Source: Streptomyces paradoxus (GTDB taxonomy: Bacteria; Actinomycetota; Actinomycetes; Streptomycetales; Streptomycetaceae). Taken from it: a DNA stretch of 64,000 bases. Positions 32,901 through 43,522 of this stretch are shown in pieces (the stretch's first letter is position 1; the number at the start of each line of letters is the position of its first letter). Where the stretch lies: assembly GCF_014202475.1 (NCBI RefSeq), contig NZ_JACHGV010000007.1:1-64000 (forward strand), written 5' to 3'. The position numbers and the translations under genes are program-made. The notes beneath the pieces were generated by a model that saw nothing but the letters and a program-made list of their open reading frames with translations, searched no databases and was not told the DNA's origin.

Positions 32901-33593
32901 CTACCGGGGCCCGGGCACCAGCCCCACCCCCCGGGCGAGCTGCCCCACCGCGTGCCGGAAGAACGTCTCCCGGTCTTCCACCACCCGGTTGAACTGGCCG
33001 AACAGCTCGAAGCCGACCAGGCCGTACAGCTGGGCCCAGGCCGCGACGAGGGCCGTCACGACCTCCGGGGGGAGGTCGGGGGCGAGGTCGGCGGCCATGC
33101 GCTCGGCCTCCGGGCGGAGGTCGTCCGCCGGCGCCGGCCGGTCGAGAGCCGCCCCCTGGTGGGCGTCGCGGGCGATGCCGATGAGCAGCAGGCCGACGCG
33201 GGCGGCGGCCGGGACGGTGGCGTCTGGGGCCGTGTAGCCGGGGACGGGCGATCCGTAGATCAGCGCGTACTCGTGCGGATGGTCCAGCGCCCAGCCCCGC
33301 ACCGCCTCGCAGACCGTGATCCAGCGCTCGAAGGGGGAGGCCGTCGCCTCATGGGCCGCCTCGGCGTTCTCTCCGAGGGAGTCGTAGGCGTCGATGATGA
33401 GAGCGGTCAGCAGGTCGTCACGGCTGGGGAAGTAGCGGTACAGCGCGGAGGAGACCATGCCGAGCTCACGGGCCACGGCCCGCAGGGAGAGCCGGGCGGC
33501 GCCCTGGGCCGCGAGCTGTCTGCGGGCTTCGTCCTTGATGGCCGCGGTGACTTCGATCCTGGCCCGGGCACGGGCGCCGTGTGCGGTGCTCAT
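32901..33593 (-). CDS. TetR-family regulator (WHG-type C-terminal domain)
   Basis: 230 aa from the ATG at 33593; the frame runs further upstream but those codons overlap the operator repeats. HTH at about 15-60 (LSLRAVARELGMVSSALYRY, FPSRDDLLTALI). The C-terminal domain (FERWITVCEAVRGWALDHPH, EYALIYGSPVPGY) is of the WHG/TetR_C_33 kind common in Streptomyces. Divergent from the deazaflavin-type nitroreductase gene. Four copies of GAGCAGTG with 19-bp spacing lie in the gap, the likely operator array for both genes. Confidence 0.93.
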   Translation of the reverse strand: MSTAHGARARARIEVTAAIKDEARRQLAAQGAARLSLRAVARELGMVSSALYRYFPSRDDLLTALIIDAYDSLGENAEAAHEATASPFERWITVCEAVRGWALDHPHEYALIYGSPVPGYTAPDATVPAAARVGLLLIGIARDAHQGAALDRPAPADDLRPEAERMAADLAPDLPPEVVTALVAAWAQLYGLVGFELFGQFNRVVEDRETFFRHAVGQLARGVGLVPGPR

Positions 33594-33617
33594 GCCGGGC
33601 AGTCTCCCACGGGAACA

Positions 33618-33722
33618 GAGCAGTGCACACAGAACGGAGCAGTGAACAAAAACGAGAGCAGTGCTCTTGCCCGGGCGCGGCGGCCTGGTGCAGACTGACA
33701 CCAGAGAGCGAGAGCAGTGCTC
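33618..33722. promoter_or_regulatory. Iterated TetR operator: GAGCAGTG repeats
   Basis: GAGCAGTG begins at 33618, 33637 and 33656 (exactly 19 bp apart) and again at 33712 (56 bp further, about three more steps). At 33656 and 33712 it extends to the palindrome GAGCA-G-TGCTC. The array covers the divergent promoter region and fits a TetR protein binding on one DNA face at about two-turn intervals. Confidence 0.75.
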
Positions 33723-33763
33723 ACAGAAGAGAGCGCCGCGTCGCCGCCATCCGAGGGGGCACC

Positions 33764-34213
33764 ATGTCCACGCACGTCCGGAAGCCCGGCTGGTTCACCG
33801 TCAACGTCTTCAACCGCATCGTGGCGTGGATGACCCGCCGTGGCATCAGCGTCTGGGGCTCCCGTGTCCTCGCCGTCCGCGGCCGCAAGAGCGGCCAGTG
33901 GCGCACCACCCCGGTCAACCTGCTGACCCTGGACGGCAGGCGGTACCTGGTCGCACCCCGCGGCCATGTGCAGTGGACGCACAACATGCGCGCCGCGGGC
34001 GGCGGCGAACTGCACCTCGGCAAGCGCGTGGACACCTTCACCGCGGCCGAGGTGGGCGACGACGACAAGACCCCGGTCCTGCGCGCCTACCTCAAGCGCT
34101 GGAAGGCGGAGGTCGGGGTCTTCTTCGACGGAGTCGGTCCCGACTCCCCGGACGCCGAGCTGCGCCGCATCGCCCCCGACCACCCGGTCTTCGAGATCAC
34201 TCCGACGAGCTGA
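33764..34213 (+). CDS. Deazaflavin-dependent nitroreductase family protein (DDN-like)
   Basis: 149 aa from the ATG at 33764, with GAGGGGGC upstream. The split beta-barrel family shows VWGSRVLAVRGRKSGQWRTT near 30-48 and LLTLDGRRYLVAPRGHVQWT near 52-70, the F420-contacting segments of DDN-type proteins. Probably reduces quinones or nitro compounds with F420H2, or binds fatty-acid-like ligands. Controlled by the divergent TetR. Its last 17 bp overlap the convergent flavoprotein gene. Confidence 0.88.
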   Translation: MSTHVRKPGWFTVNVFNRIVAWMTRRGISVWGSRVLAVRGRKSGQWRTTPVNLLTLDGRRYLVAPRGHVQWTHNMRAAGGGELHLGKRVDTFTAAEVGDDDKTPVLRAYLKRWKAEVGVFFDGVGPDSPDAELRRIAPDHPVFEITPTS

Positions 34214-35441
34214 CCTCGCCGCCCGCGGCGGCGGGACGGCGGTCCAGCGCGGTCAGGGCCCGCTGGGCCACCGGATACGTCCGGACGATCTCGCCGAGCG
34301 ACGTGGAGCCCTGCGTGATCTCCTTGAACGCCTTCCACGCCGGGCGGAAGCCCGTCAGCGCCGCGTGGAACAGTCCGGGACGGCGCTCGAACACCGTCAG
34401 CAGCCGCTTGCCGACGCTCATCTCCACCCCGAGCCCGGCCTTGACGGCGAACGCGTAGTTGAGAGCCTGCCGCCGGGTGTCCACGGCGTCGTGCGCCTCG
34501 GCGATCCGCACCGCCCACTCCCCCGCGAGCCGGCCGGAGCGCAGCGCGAAGGAGATGCCCTCACGGGTCCACGGCTCCAGCAGCCCCGCGGCGTCGCCGC
34601 ACACCAGCACCCGACCGCGCGAGAGCGGCGAGTCGTCGGCGCGGCACCTGGTCAGGTGCCCCGAGGAGATGGCGGGTTCGAAGCCGGCGAGCCCGAGGCG
34701 GCCGATGAACTCCTCCAAGTACCGCTTGGTCGCGGCGCCTTCGCCACGGGCCGAGATCACTCCGACCGTCAGGGTGTCGCCCTTGGGGAAGACCCAGCCG
34801 TAACTGCCGGGCATGGGGCCCCAGTCGATGAGCACCCGGCCCTTCCAGTCCTCGGCGACGGTCTCCGGCACCGGGATCTCCGCCTCCAGGCCGAGATCCA
34901 CCTGACCGAGCTTGACCCCGACATGCGCCCCTATACGGCTGGCGCTGCCGTCCGCCCCGACGACGGCCCGCGCGAGCACGACCTCGCCGCCCTGCAGGAC
35001 CACGGCGACCGTGCGCCGGTCCGGCACCGCCGAGCCGTGCTGCTCGACCCGCTGGACCGTGACGCCCGTACGCAGCTCGGCGCCGGCCTTCTGCGCGTGC
35101 TCGACCAACCGCTGGTCGAACTCGGGCCGGTTGATCAGCCCGAACAGCATCTGCTTCGAGCGGCGCGTGCGCGTGAACCGGCCGTTGCTGGAGAACGTCA
35201 CCGCATACACCCGGTCCCTCAGCGGCAGCTCGAAGCCGGGCGGCAGGGCGTCGCGCGAGGGGCCGATGATGCCGCCGCCGCACGTCTTGTACCGCGGCAG
35301 TTCGGCCTTCTCCAGCAGCAGCACGCGTCTGCCGGCCACCGCCGCCGCGTAGGCGGCCGAAGCGCCCGCGGGTCCCGCGCCCACCACGACGACGTCCCAC
35401 ACCTGCCGCACGTCGTCCGCCGAAGAGTTCTCGCTGCTCAC
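34197..35441 (-). CDS. Geranylgeranyl-reductase-family FAD oxidoreductase
   Basis: 414 aa from the GTG at 35441. FAD-binding start DVVVVGAGPAGASAAYAAAV, then the family's YKTCGGGIIG near 50, INRPEFDQRLVEHAQ near 105, VVGADGS near 160 and VCGDAAGLLEPWTREGISFA near 285. The group saturates isoprenoid chains, as in menaquinone or lipid biosynthesis, or acts on other hydrophobic compounds. Single gene; convergent with the nitroreductase-like gene and divergent from the peptidase. Confidence 0.9.
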   Translation of the reverse strand: MSSENSSADDVRQVWDVVVVGAGPAGASAAYAAAVAGRRVLLLEKAELPRYKTCGGGIIGPSRDALPPGFELPLRDRVYAVTFSSNGRFTRTRRSKQMLFGLINRPEFDQRLVEHAQKAGAELRTGVTVQRVEQHGSAVPDRRTVAVVLQGGEVVLARAVVGADGSASRIGAHVGVKLGQVDLGLEAEIPVPETVAEDWKGRVLIDWGPMPGSYGWVFPKGDTLTVGVISARGEGAATKRYLEEFIGRLGLAGFEPAISSGHLTRCRADDSPLSRGRVLVCGDAAGLLEPWTREGISFALRSGRLAGEWAVRIAEAHDAVDTRRQALNYAFAVKAGLGVEMSVGKRLLTVFERRPGLFHAALTGFRPAWKAFKEITQGSTSLGEIVRTYPVAQRALTALDRRPAAAGGEVSSSE

Positions 35442-35631
35442 GATGGTCTACTGCTCCCGATCAAGCCGCCTGCCGCTGTCTCCCGCATCCTACGGCGGCG
35501 GTCACCGCAGGCCGCTGTGGGAGGATCGGCGACGTGGGTGGCCCTTACACGGGGCCGCGCCCACACCACACGATCACCGCGTACCGAGAGGTACGCACCC
35601 GTACAACGTCGCACCCACGAGGAGCGTGCCC

Positions 35632-36987
35632 ATGTCGTCGAATCCGGTCGCCGAGACCGTCGCCTCGCTGATGCCCAGGGCGAAGGAGGAGCTCACCGAG
35701 CTGGTGGCCTTCCGGTCGGTGGCGGACTTCGACCAGTTCCCGAGGAGCGAGAGCGAAGGCGCCGCCCGCTGGGTCGCGGACGCGCTCACCGCCGAGGGCT
35801 TCGAAGACGTGGCGCTGCTCGACACCCCCGACGGCACGCAGTCCGTGTACGGCTACCTGCCCGGCCCGGCCGGCGCGAAGACCGTCCTGCTCTACGCCCA
35901 CTACGACGTACAGCCGCCGCTGGACGAGGCCGCCTGGACGACGCCGCCGTTCGAGCTGACCGAGCGGGACGGGCGCTGGTACGGGCGCGGGGCCGCCGAC
36001 TGCAAGGGCGGCCTGATCATGCACCTGCTGGCGCTGCGCGCGCTGAAGGCGAACGGCGGGATCCCCGTCGGCGTCAAGGTGATCGCCGAAGGCTCCGAGG
36101 AGATGGGCACGGGCGGTCTGGAGCGTTACGCCGAGGAGCACCCGGAGCTGCTCGCGGCGGACACGATCGTCATCGGCGACGCGGGCAACTTCCGCGCCGG
36201 TCTGCCGACCGTGACGTCCACCCTGCGCGGCATGACGCTCGTCCGCGTGCGGATCGACACGCTCGCGGGCAACCTGCACTCGGGCCAATTCGGCGGTGCC
36301 GCGCCGGACGCGCTGGCCGCGCTGATCCGGGTCCTGGACTCGCTGCGCGCCGAGGACGGTTCGACGACCGTCCAGGGGCTCTCCGGAGGCGCGGCCTGGG
36401 AGGGCCTGGAGTACGGGGAGGAGCAGTTCCGGCGGGACGCCAAGGTGCTCGACGGCGTGGAGCTGATCGGGTCGGGTACGGTCGCCGACCGGATCTGGGC
36501 GCGCCCGGCCGTCACGGTCCTCGGCATCGACTGCCCGCCGGTCGTCGGGGCCACCCCGTCCGTGCAGGCCGGTGCCCGGGCGCTGATCAGTCTGCGGGTG
36601 CCGCCGGGGGTGGACGCGGGCGAGGCGACCAAGCTGCTCCAGGCGCACCTGGAGGCGCACACGCCGTGGGGTGCTCGGGTGAGCACCGAGCAGATCGGTG
36701 AGGGCCAGGCGTTCCGCGCCGACACCGGCAGCCCGGCGTACCAGGCCATGGCGGCGGCGATGGCGGTCGCCTACCCGGGCCAGGAGATGCAGTACGCGGG
36801 GCAGGGCGGCTCCATCCCGCTGTGCAACACACTGGCCGCCCTCTACCCGCGTGCGGAGATCCTGCTGATCGGGCTGAGCGAGCCGGAGGCGCAGATCCAC
36901 GCGGTGAACGAGAGCGTGTCCCCCGACGAGCTGGAGCGCCTGTCGGTGGCGGAGGCGCTGTTCCTGCGCAACTACGCGGCCGGCTGA
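35632..36987 (+). CDS. M20 family dipeptidase
   Basis: 451 aa from the ATG at 35632, with GAGGAG upstream. Co-catalytic zinc peptidase: metal ligands in LLYAHYDVQPP (His, Asp), GRGAADCKGG (Asp), EGSEEMGTGG (catalytic Glu-Glu), VIGDAG (Asp) and a C-terminal His (IHAVNE). The dimerisation domain lies between about 200 and 320. Cleaves dipeptides or related amides in the cytosol. It stands before a peptide ABC transporter operon on the opposite strand, convergent, with a shared terminator; the functional fit (peptide uptake and hydrolysis) is plausible but not shown. Confidence 0.93.
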   Translation: MSSNPVAETVASLMPRAKEELTELVAFRSVADFDQFPRSESEGAARWVADALTAEGFEDVALLDTPDGTQSVYGYLPGPAGAKTVLLYAHYDVQPPLDEAAWTTPPFELTERDGRWYGRGAADCKGGLIMHLLALRALKANGGIPVGVKVIAEGSEEMGTGGLERYAEEHPELLAADTIVIGDAGNFRAGLPTVTSTLRGMTLVRVRIDTLAGNLHSGQFGGAAPDALAALIRVLDSLRAEDGSTTVQGLSGGAAWEGLEYGEEQFRRDAKVLDGVELIGSGTVADRIWARPAVTVLGIDCPPVVGATPSVQAGARALISLRVPPGVDAGEATKLLQAHLEAHTPWGARVSTEQIGEGQAFRADTGSPAYQAMAAAMAVAYPGQEMQYAGQGGSIPLCNTLAALYPRAEILLIGLSEPEAQIHAVNESVSPDELERLSVAEALFLRNYAAG

Positions 36988-37004
36988 CCGCTCCGCCCTC
37001 GCCG

Positions 37005-37036
37005 GAAAGGCCCTCGTCCTCGGACGGGGGCCTTTC
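37005..37036. terminator. Bidirectional terminator between peptidase and ABC operon
   Basis: GAAAGGCCC-T-CGTCC pairs with GGACG-G-GGGCCTTTC, with a very short loop and one T-G wobble, 17 bp after the peptidase stop. T-runs flank the stem on both strands. Confidence 0.8.
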
Positions 37037-37108
37037 TCCGCGGACGGCACGCTGATGCCCGGGGTGTTCGACCTGGACGCCCCCCAGGCCCTCGCCCGCG
37101 GCCGGCGG

Positions 37109-38206
37109 CTAGCCGAGCGCCGGGTCCAGGACGATGTCCTCCTCGCGCGCGGCGACCGTGGGCTCCTCGGGGAAGTGGCAGGCGGTGAGATGGCCCGTGG
37201 GGCTGCCCTCGGCCCGGGCCAGGGGCGGTTCCTCGGTGGCGCACTTGTCCTGTGCCTTCCAGCAGCGGGTGCGGAAGCGGCAGCCGGAGGGCGGGTCGAT
37301 CGGGGACGGCACGTCCCCGGCCAGCCGGATGCGTTCGCGCCGCTCGACGGCGTCCGGGTCGGCCTCGGGGACGGCGGACAGCAGCGCGTGCGTATAGGGG
37401 TGCCGGGGACGGGTGTAGAGCGACTCCCGCTCGGCGACCTCCACGATCTTGCCGAGGTACATCACGGCGACCCGCTCGGAGAAGTGCCGCACCACGGCCA
37501 GGTCGTGGGCGATGAAGACGAAGGCGATGCCGAACTCCCGCTGGAGGTCCTGGAGCAGGTTGACGACCTGCGCCTGGATGGAGACGTCCAGCGCCGACAC
37601 CGGCTCGTCGGCCACGATCAGCTTCGGCCGCAGGGCGAGGGCGCGGGCGATGCCGATGCGCTGGCGCTGACCGCCGGAGAACTCGTTCGGATAGCGGTTG
37701 TAGTGCTCGGGGTTGAGTCCGACCGTCTCCAGGAGTTCCTGGGCGCGCTTCTTGTGGCCCTGGGGCGGGTTGATGCCGTTGAGCCGCATCGGCGTCTCGA
37801 TGATGGTCCCGACGGTGTGCCGGGGGTTCAGCGACGAGTACGGGTCCTGGAAGATCATCTGGAGGTTGCGCCGGGCCTCCTGCATCTGCCCCGGCGACCG
37901 GTGCGTGATGTCCTCGCCGTCGAAGACGACGGAACCGCCGGTGGGTTCGAGGAGCCGGGTGATCAGCCGGCCCGTGGTCGACTTGCCGCAGCCGGACTCG
38001 CCGACCAGCCCCAGGGACTCGCCGGGCCCGACCGAGAAGTCGATGCCGTCGACGGCACGCACGGCCCCGATCCGCCGCTGGAAGATGATGCCCTGCCGGA
38101 TCGGGAAGTGCTTCTGCAGACCGCGCACCTCCAGCAGGTTCTCGCCGGTGTTCTCGGCGGCGGGGCGGTCGGTGCTCTGCCCGGTGCGGGGCTCGGTGGT
38201 GCTCAC
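37109..38206 (-). CDS. Peptide ABC transporter ATP-binding protein (DppF/OppF type)
   Basis: 365 aa from the GTG at 38206 (an ATG 5 bp earlier is out of frame and stops at once). Walker A GESGCGKST near 76, Q-loop in MIFQDPYSSLNP near 122, signature FSGGQRQR near 178, Walker B KLIVADEP near 198, H-loop IAHDL. The C-terminal oligopeptide-transporter extension has the CRFRTRCWKAQDKC Cys pattern likely binding an iron-sulphur cluster or metal. Last gene of the operon, 26 bp after the DppD gene. Forms the heterodimeric ATPase with it. Confidence 0.95.
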   Translation of the reverse strand: MSTTEPRTGQSTDRPAAENTGENLLEVRGLQKHFPIRQGIIFQRRIGAVRAVDGIDFSVGPGESLGLVGESGCGKSTTGRLITRLLEPTGGSVVFDGEDITHRSPGQMQEARRNLQMIFQDPYSSLNPRHTVGTIIETPMRLNGINPPQGHKKRAQELLETVGLNPEHYNRYPNEFSGGQRQRIGIARALALRPKLIVADEPVSALDVSIQAQVVNLLQDLQREFGIAFVFIAHDLAVVRHFSERVAVMYLGKIVEVAERESLYTRPRHPYTHALLSAVPEADPDAVERRERIRLAGDVPSPIDPPSGCRFRTRCWKAQDKCATEEPPLARAEGSPTGHLTACHFPEEPTVAAREEDIVLDPALG

Positions 38207-38232
38207 GGCATGTTCCCTTTCGTCCGCCGCCG

Positions 38233-39333
<1,101 letters not shown>

Positions 39334-39361
39334 GGGTGTTCCTAAGGATGAAGAAGGAGGC

Positions 39362-40354
39362 TCAGGCGAGGCGCACACGCGGGTCGACGAGGCCGTACAC
39401 GAGGTCGACGACGACGTTGGCGATGACGACGAACGTCGCGGCGAAGAGCGTGGTGCCGAGGATGACCGGCAGGTCGGAGTTCTGCACGGAGTCGACCGCG
39501 AGCTTGCCGATGCCGTTGATGCCGAACACCGACTCGGTGATGACCGCGGAGCCGCCGATCAGGGAGCCGACATCCATGCCGAAGATGGTGATGATGGGGG
39601 TGATGGCGGCCCGCAGGCCGTGTTTGAGGACGACGGTGGCGGCCGGCAGGCCCTTGGCGCGGGCCGTGCGCATGTAGTCCTCGGCGAAGACCTCCAGCAT
39701 GGAGGAGCGGGTGAGCCGGGTGTACATCGCCAGGTAGACGATGACGAGGGTGGTCCACGGCAGGATCAGGCCCTTGAACCAGCCGGCCGGGTCCTCGGTG
39801 ATCGAGGTGTAGCCGGAGGCCGGCAGGATCTGGAACTTGTCGACGAAGAGGTACAGCAGGAGCAGACCGATGAAGTAGATCTGCACCGACACGCCGAACA
39901 GGGCGAGTCCGACCGCCGCCTTGTCGGCGGCCCTGCCCCGGCGCACGGCGGCGACGGTGCCGAGGCCGACGCCCAGGAGCAGGAAGGCCACCGCGGCGCC
40001 GAGGCCGAGGGAGAGGTCCGCCGGGAAGTCCGACAGCAGGGTGGTCAGGACGGGGGTGTCGGTCTGGAAGGAGACGCCGAGACAGGGCGCGCCGCAGTGG
40101 ATGCGCACGCTCTGGTCGCCGAAGTCACGGCCGGCGAACAGCCCCTTGAGGAACTCCCAGTACTGGGTCAGGTAGCTCCGGTCCAGGCCCAGCGAGTGCT
40201 TGATCTCCGCGAGGCGCGAGGGCGAGCAGGTCTTTCCGCAGGCCAGGAGTGCGGGGTCGGACGGCAGCGCGAAGAAGATGAAGAAGGTGATCGTGGTGAT
40301 CACCAGCATGATCAGGGCCGCTGCCAGCAGGCGTCTGATGAGGTAACGAAACAT
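39362..40354 (-). CDS. Peptide ABC transporter permease (DppB type)
   Basis: 330 aa, six membrane segments, starting MFRYLIRRLLAAALIMLVIT. The ABC permease coupling loop (EAA-like) is in DYMRTARAKGLPAATVVLKHG near 230. The long external segment after helix 1 carries two Cys pairs (LACGKTCSP and IHCGAPCLG), perhaps disulfides outside the membrane. Works with the DppC-type permease. 74 bp after the binding-protein gene. Confidence 0.94.
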   Translation of the reverse strand: MFRYLIRRLLAAALIMLVITTITFFIFFALPSDPALLACGKTCSPSRLAEIKHSLGLDRSYLTQYWEFLKGLFAGRDFGDQSVRIHCGAPCLGVSFQTDTPVLTTLLSDFPADLSLGLGAAVAFLLLGVGLGTVAAVRRGRAADKAAVGLALFGVSVQIYFIGLLLLYLFVDKFQILPASGYTSITEDPAGWFKGLILPWTTLVIVYLAMYTRLTRSSMLEVFAEDYMRTARAKGLPAATVVLKHGLRAAITPIITIFGMDVGSLIGGSAVITESVFGINGIGKLAVDSVQNSDLPVILGTTLFAATFVVIANVVVDLVYGLVDPRVRLA

Positions 40355-40428
40355 GGGGTGCCGGGACCTGACGTGAGTGGGATGCCCGCCGGTGGCCGGA
40401 GCCGCCGGCGGGGTCTAGAGGAGGGGCG

Positions 40429-42105
40429 TCAGTGCTTGACGTAGATGTGGACCAGGCTCGGCTCGGCCACGATCGTGTCGGGGATGACCCCGCCGACCTT
40501 GGAGCCGGCCATCTCGCTGAAGTTCATGTACATCAGCGGGACCACGGCGGCGTCCTTCAGGATCTGCTGGTCCATCTGGCCGTAGGTGGCGTTGCGCTGC
40601 TTGACGTCGGCCGTCTTGGCGGCCTGGTCGATCAGCGCGTTGACCTTCGGGTCGTTCAGGTAGGACAGGTCCTGGTTGGCCTGCGGGTTCTTCTTGATCA
40701 GCCGGCCGTCGAAGAGGGTGGGCAGCACGGTGGAGGCGTTCGGCCAGTCGGCGATCCAGTCGCCCCAGGTCAGGTCGTACTGGTTCTTCGTGTTGTTGAT
40801 GGTGCTGAAGTAGTTCGCCGCGTCGATCGGGGTGATGTTCACCGTGATGCCGATGCGTTCCAGCGCGGTCTTCACGGCGTCGGCGAAGTGCTCCTGGGTC
40901 GGGGTGTTCTCCACCGCGATCGACATGGTCGGCTTCGGGTTGCCCGCCTGCTTCATCAGCTCCTTGGCCTTGGCGAGGTTGCCCGCCGGGTTGGCGCTGT
41001 ACAGGTTGAACTTCTTGTAGCCGCCGATGCCGGGGCTCAGCATGGTGCTGGCGTAGTCGCCGTAGGCGGAGCCGCCGAAGGCGCCGCGCACCGTGGTCTT
41101 GTCGATGGCGTACTCGATCGCCTGACGGACCTTCAGGTTCTTGACGCGGGTGGTGTTGATGGCGAGGTAGTTGATGCCCGGCGCGGGGATCTTGTAGTAA
41201 CGGCTCTTCAGCGAGGGGTCGTTGGCCAGCTGGGCCAGGTCCGAGCCCGCGATCGGCCACTGCTGGATCGACGTCTGGGCGGTGCCGGCGTCCGCCTTGA
41301 TCTGCTGGTCGATGGCCGACTCGTCCTGCCCGAACCGGACGTCCATCCCGTCGACGTTCTGCTGCCGGATCAGGTCGGTCGACTGCGACCAGTGGGTGTT
41401 CCTGGCGAGGACGAGTTCCTTGTTCTTGGTGTACGACTTGATCATGTAAGGGCCGTCGGACCACACATGGGTGTCGTAGGTCGAGCCGGTGTCATGGGCC
41501 TTGGGCACGGCGGACCAGCCGGGCATCGTGGTGGTCTCGTTGAAGTCGGCCACCGGCTGGTTCAGATGGAAGACGATGGTGTACTTGTCCGGCGTCTGGA
41601 TGGAGTCCAGTTGCTTGCCCTTGTAGGGGCCCTTGTAGTCGGCGCCGCCGACGAGCCACTGGGCCGCGTAGGGCGGGCCGCCGTTGATGTCGGAGGAGAA
41701 GAACCGCTCGACGCCGTACTTGACGTCGGGTGCGGTGACCTCGGCGCCGTCCTGGTACTTGACGCCGTGCCGGAGGTGGAAGGTCCAGACGGTGGCGCCC
41801 TTGGACGGTGTTCCGGTGTCGGTGGCGAGGTCGCCGACCAGCTTGGGGGCCGATCCCGTCTCGTCCCAGCCGGTGAGGGTCCGGACGATCTCCTGGTCCA
41901 TGCTCTGGCCCTCGGTCGTGTAGACGCGCTGGGGGTCGAGGTGGTCGAAGTCCGCCTTGTCGAGGATGGTCAGCGTGCCGCCCTTGCCGGGGGCGCCGCC
42001 GGCGCTGCTGCCGGAGGACCCTCCGCATGCGGTGGCCCCCAGGGCGATCATCACGGCTGAGGCCGTGAGAGCGACCGTGCGCGATCTGCGCGTGCTGCGC
42101 GTCAT
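40429..42105 (-). CDS. Peptide ABC transporter substrate-binding lipoprotein
   Basis: 558 aa, family 5 extracellular solute-binding protein. The signal peptide ends in a lipobox ALGATAC with Cys27 as the lipidation site. The mature chain has the family's fold with GTLTILDKADFDHLDPQRVY near 42 and the hinge and binding segments (DGAEVTAPDVKYGVERFFS; YLAINTTRVKNLKVRQAIEY). Lies between the two permease genes, which is unusual; the binding protein is commonly first or last. Possibly binds peptides or another medium-size ligand. Confidence 0.94.
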   Translation of the reverse strand: MTRSTRRSRTVALTASAVMIALGATACGGSSGSSAGGAPGKGGTLTILDKADFDHLDPQRVYTTEGQSMDQEIVRTLTGWDETGSAPKLVGDLATDTGTPSKGATVWTFHLRHGVKYQDGAEVTAPDVKYGVERFFSSDINGGPPYAAQWLVGGADYKGPYKGKQLDSIQTPDKYTIVFHLNQPVADFNETTTMPGWSAVPKAHDTGSTYDTHVWSDGPYMIKSYTKNKELVLARNTHWSQSTDLIRQQNVDGMDVRFGQDESAIDQQIKADAGTAQTSIQQWPIAGSDLAQLANDPSLKSRYYKIPAPGINYLAINTTRVKNLKVRQAIEYAIDKTTVRGAFGGSAYGDYASTMLSPGIGGYKKFNLYSANPAGNLAKAKELMKQAGNPKPTMSIAVENTPTQEHFADAVKTALERIGITVNITPIDAANYFSTINNTKNQYDLTWGDWIADWPNASTVLPTLFDGRLIKKNPQANQDLSYLNDPKVNALIDQAAKTADVKQRNATYGQMDQQILKDAAVVPLMYMNFSEMAGSKVGGVIPDTIVAEPSLVHIYVKH

Positions 42106-42184
42106 TGAGGAAACTCCGTTTCTTGCTACGGGCTAGGCGGCCGTTCGTGGGGCCGCCGGGCCGATACTCGGGGGGTGGCTCGGG

Positions 42185-43216
42185 TCAGCCGCGCCGGGCG
42201 CGGGGGTCCAGGGCGTCCCGGACGCCGTCCCCCAGGAGGTTGAGCGCCAGGACCAGGACGAGGAGCAGGACGCCGGGCACGAAGAGGTACATCGGGTCCT
42301 GAAGGAAGAACTGGGAGGCGTCCGACAGCAGGGCGCCCCAGTCGGGGTTCGGCGGGATGACACCCACTCCCAGGTAGGACAGGGCCGCCTCGGTGGTGAT
42401 GTTCTGCGGGACGGCGAGCGCGAAGGAGATGAGGATCGGCGCCCACAGGTTGGGCAGCAGCTGCCGGAAGAGGATGTGCCGGCGGCCGGCGCTCATCAGC
42501 CGGGCGGCGTCGACGAACTCCCGCTCGCGCAGGCTCAGCACCTGCCCGCGCACCAGGCGTGCGGTGTACGCCCAGGCGAAGACGGCGATGTTGAGGACCA
42601 GGACGAGCAGCCGGAGGTTCTCGTCGGTGCCGCCGTGGCTGTCGGTCTGCAGCGCGTTCTGGATCACCGGGGTGAGCGCGATGATGAACAGCAGCTGCGG
42701 GAAGGCCAGCATCACGTCCATGATCCGCGACAGCAGGGAGTCGACCCAGCCGCCGAAGTAGCCGGCCGCCAGCCCGGCCACGACACCGACCGCGGTGGAC
42801 AGCACGGCCGAGGCGAACCCCACGTAGAGGGAGGTGCGCAGACCGTAGACGACGCGGGCGAACAGGTCGTAACCGGTGCCCGGTTCGACGCCGAGCAGGT
42901 GCTGGGCGCTGACGCCGCCCAGCGATCCGTAGGGGAAGTTTCCCGTGTCCGGATTGATCGCCTTGTTGTCGGGGGTGATCGGCCCCCAGCCGGTCAGTGC
43001 GGTGAGCACCGGCGCGAGGAGCGCGATCGCGATGAACAGGAGGGTGGCCGCCAGGGCGGCCGTGGTGACCTTGTCCCGCCTGATCCGCCGCCAGGCCATC
43101 CGGGCCGGTGAGCGGCCGGCGACAACCGTGCCGCCGGGTCTGGATTCCTGCGTCGACGGCTCGGTCAGCAGCGTGGTGCCACCGCCGGTGTCGACCGGCT
43201 GGTGTTGCGTGGTCAT
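42185..43216 (-). CDS. Peptide ABC transporter permease (DppC type)
   Basis: 343 aa from the ATG at 43216 (MTTQHQPVDTGGG); the ribosome binding site is weak. A 50-residue cytosolic N-terminus precedes six membrane segments; REFVDAARLMSAGRRHILFR near 250 is the coupling loop. First gene of the operon C-A-B-D-F, all on the minus strand with gaps of 26-79 bp. Confidence 0.93.
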   Translation of the reverse strand: MTTQHQPVDTGGGTTLLTEPSTQESRPGGTVVAGRSPARMAWRRIRRDKVTTAALAATLLFIAIALLAPVLTALTGWGPITPDNKAINPDTGNFPYGSLGGVSAQHLLGVEPGTGYDLFARVVYGLRTSLYVGFASAVLSTAVGVVAGLAAGYFGGWVDSLLSRIMDVMLAFPQLLFIIALTPVIQNALQTDSHGGTDENLRLLVLVLNIAVFAWAYTARLVRGQVLSLREREFVDAARLMSAGRRHILFRQLLPNLWAPILISFALAVPQNITTEAALSYLGVGVIPPNPDWGALLSDASQFFLQDPMYLFVPGVLLLVLVLALNLLGDGVRDALDPRARRG

Positions 43217-43522
43217 CGTACGGACATCCCGGATCTGCCCCTGAGGCAAGGAAATTGGGTGGCGGTCGTTGATTCCGCCGTGAGACTCTGCGGACTTTCG
43301 CAACGGCGTGCGAGTCCGGTCAAGCCGCGCAGGGGCGAGAAAAGGGATTGTTTGCGGTCATGGAAAAGTGTTGACGAGAGCAGGGAATGTGATTACCCGC
43401 CGCGTGAATGTTTGCGGGAGATTCCTTGGGCAGTGATTGGCCGTGACCGCCGCGTTGTTTCCTTTTGCTTTTCCCTCGGAATCCCCCGTGCCGGGTAAAG
43501 GGCGCGGGCGGCGGGCCCGGCG
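43217..43522. promoter_or_regulatory. Upstream region of the ABC operon
   Basis: 306 bp without a gene between the operon start and the end of the NUDIX fusion gene. More AT-rich than its surroundings. On the minus strand TTGACC (43323-43318) is a candidate -35, but the matching -10 is poor. No clear operator found. Confidence 0.4.

Noticed and set aside
37020..37110. Small gene between peptidase and ABC operon
   Set aside because: Only the terminator and short non-coding frames are present.
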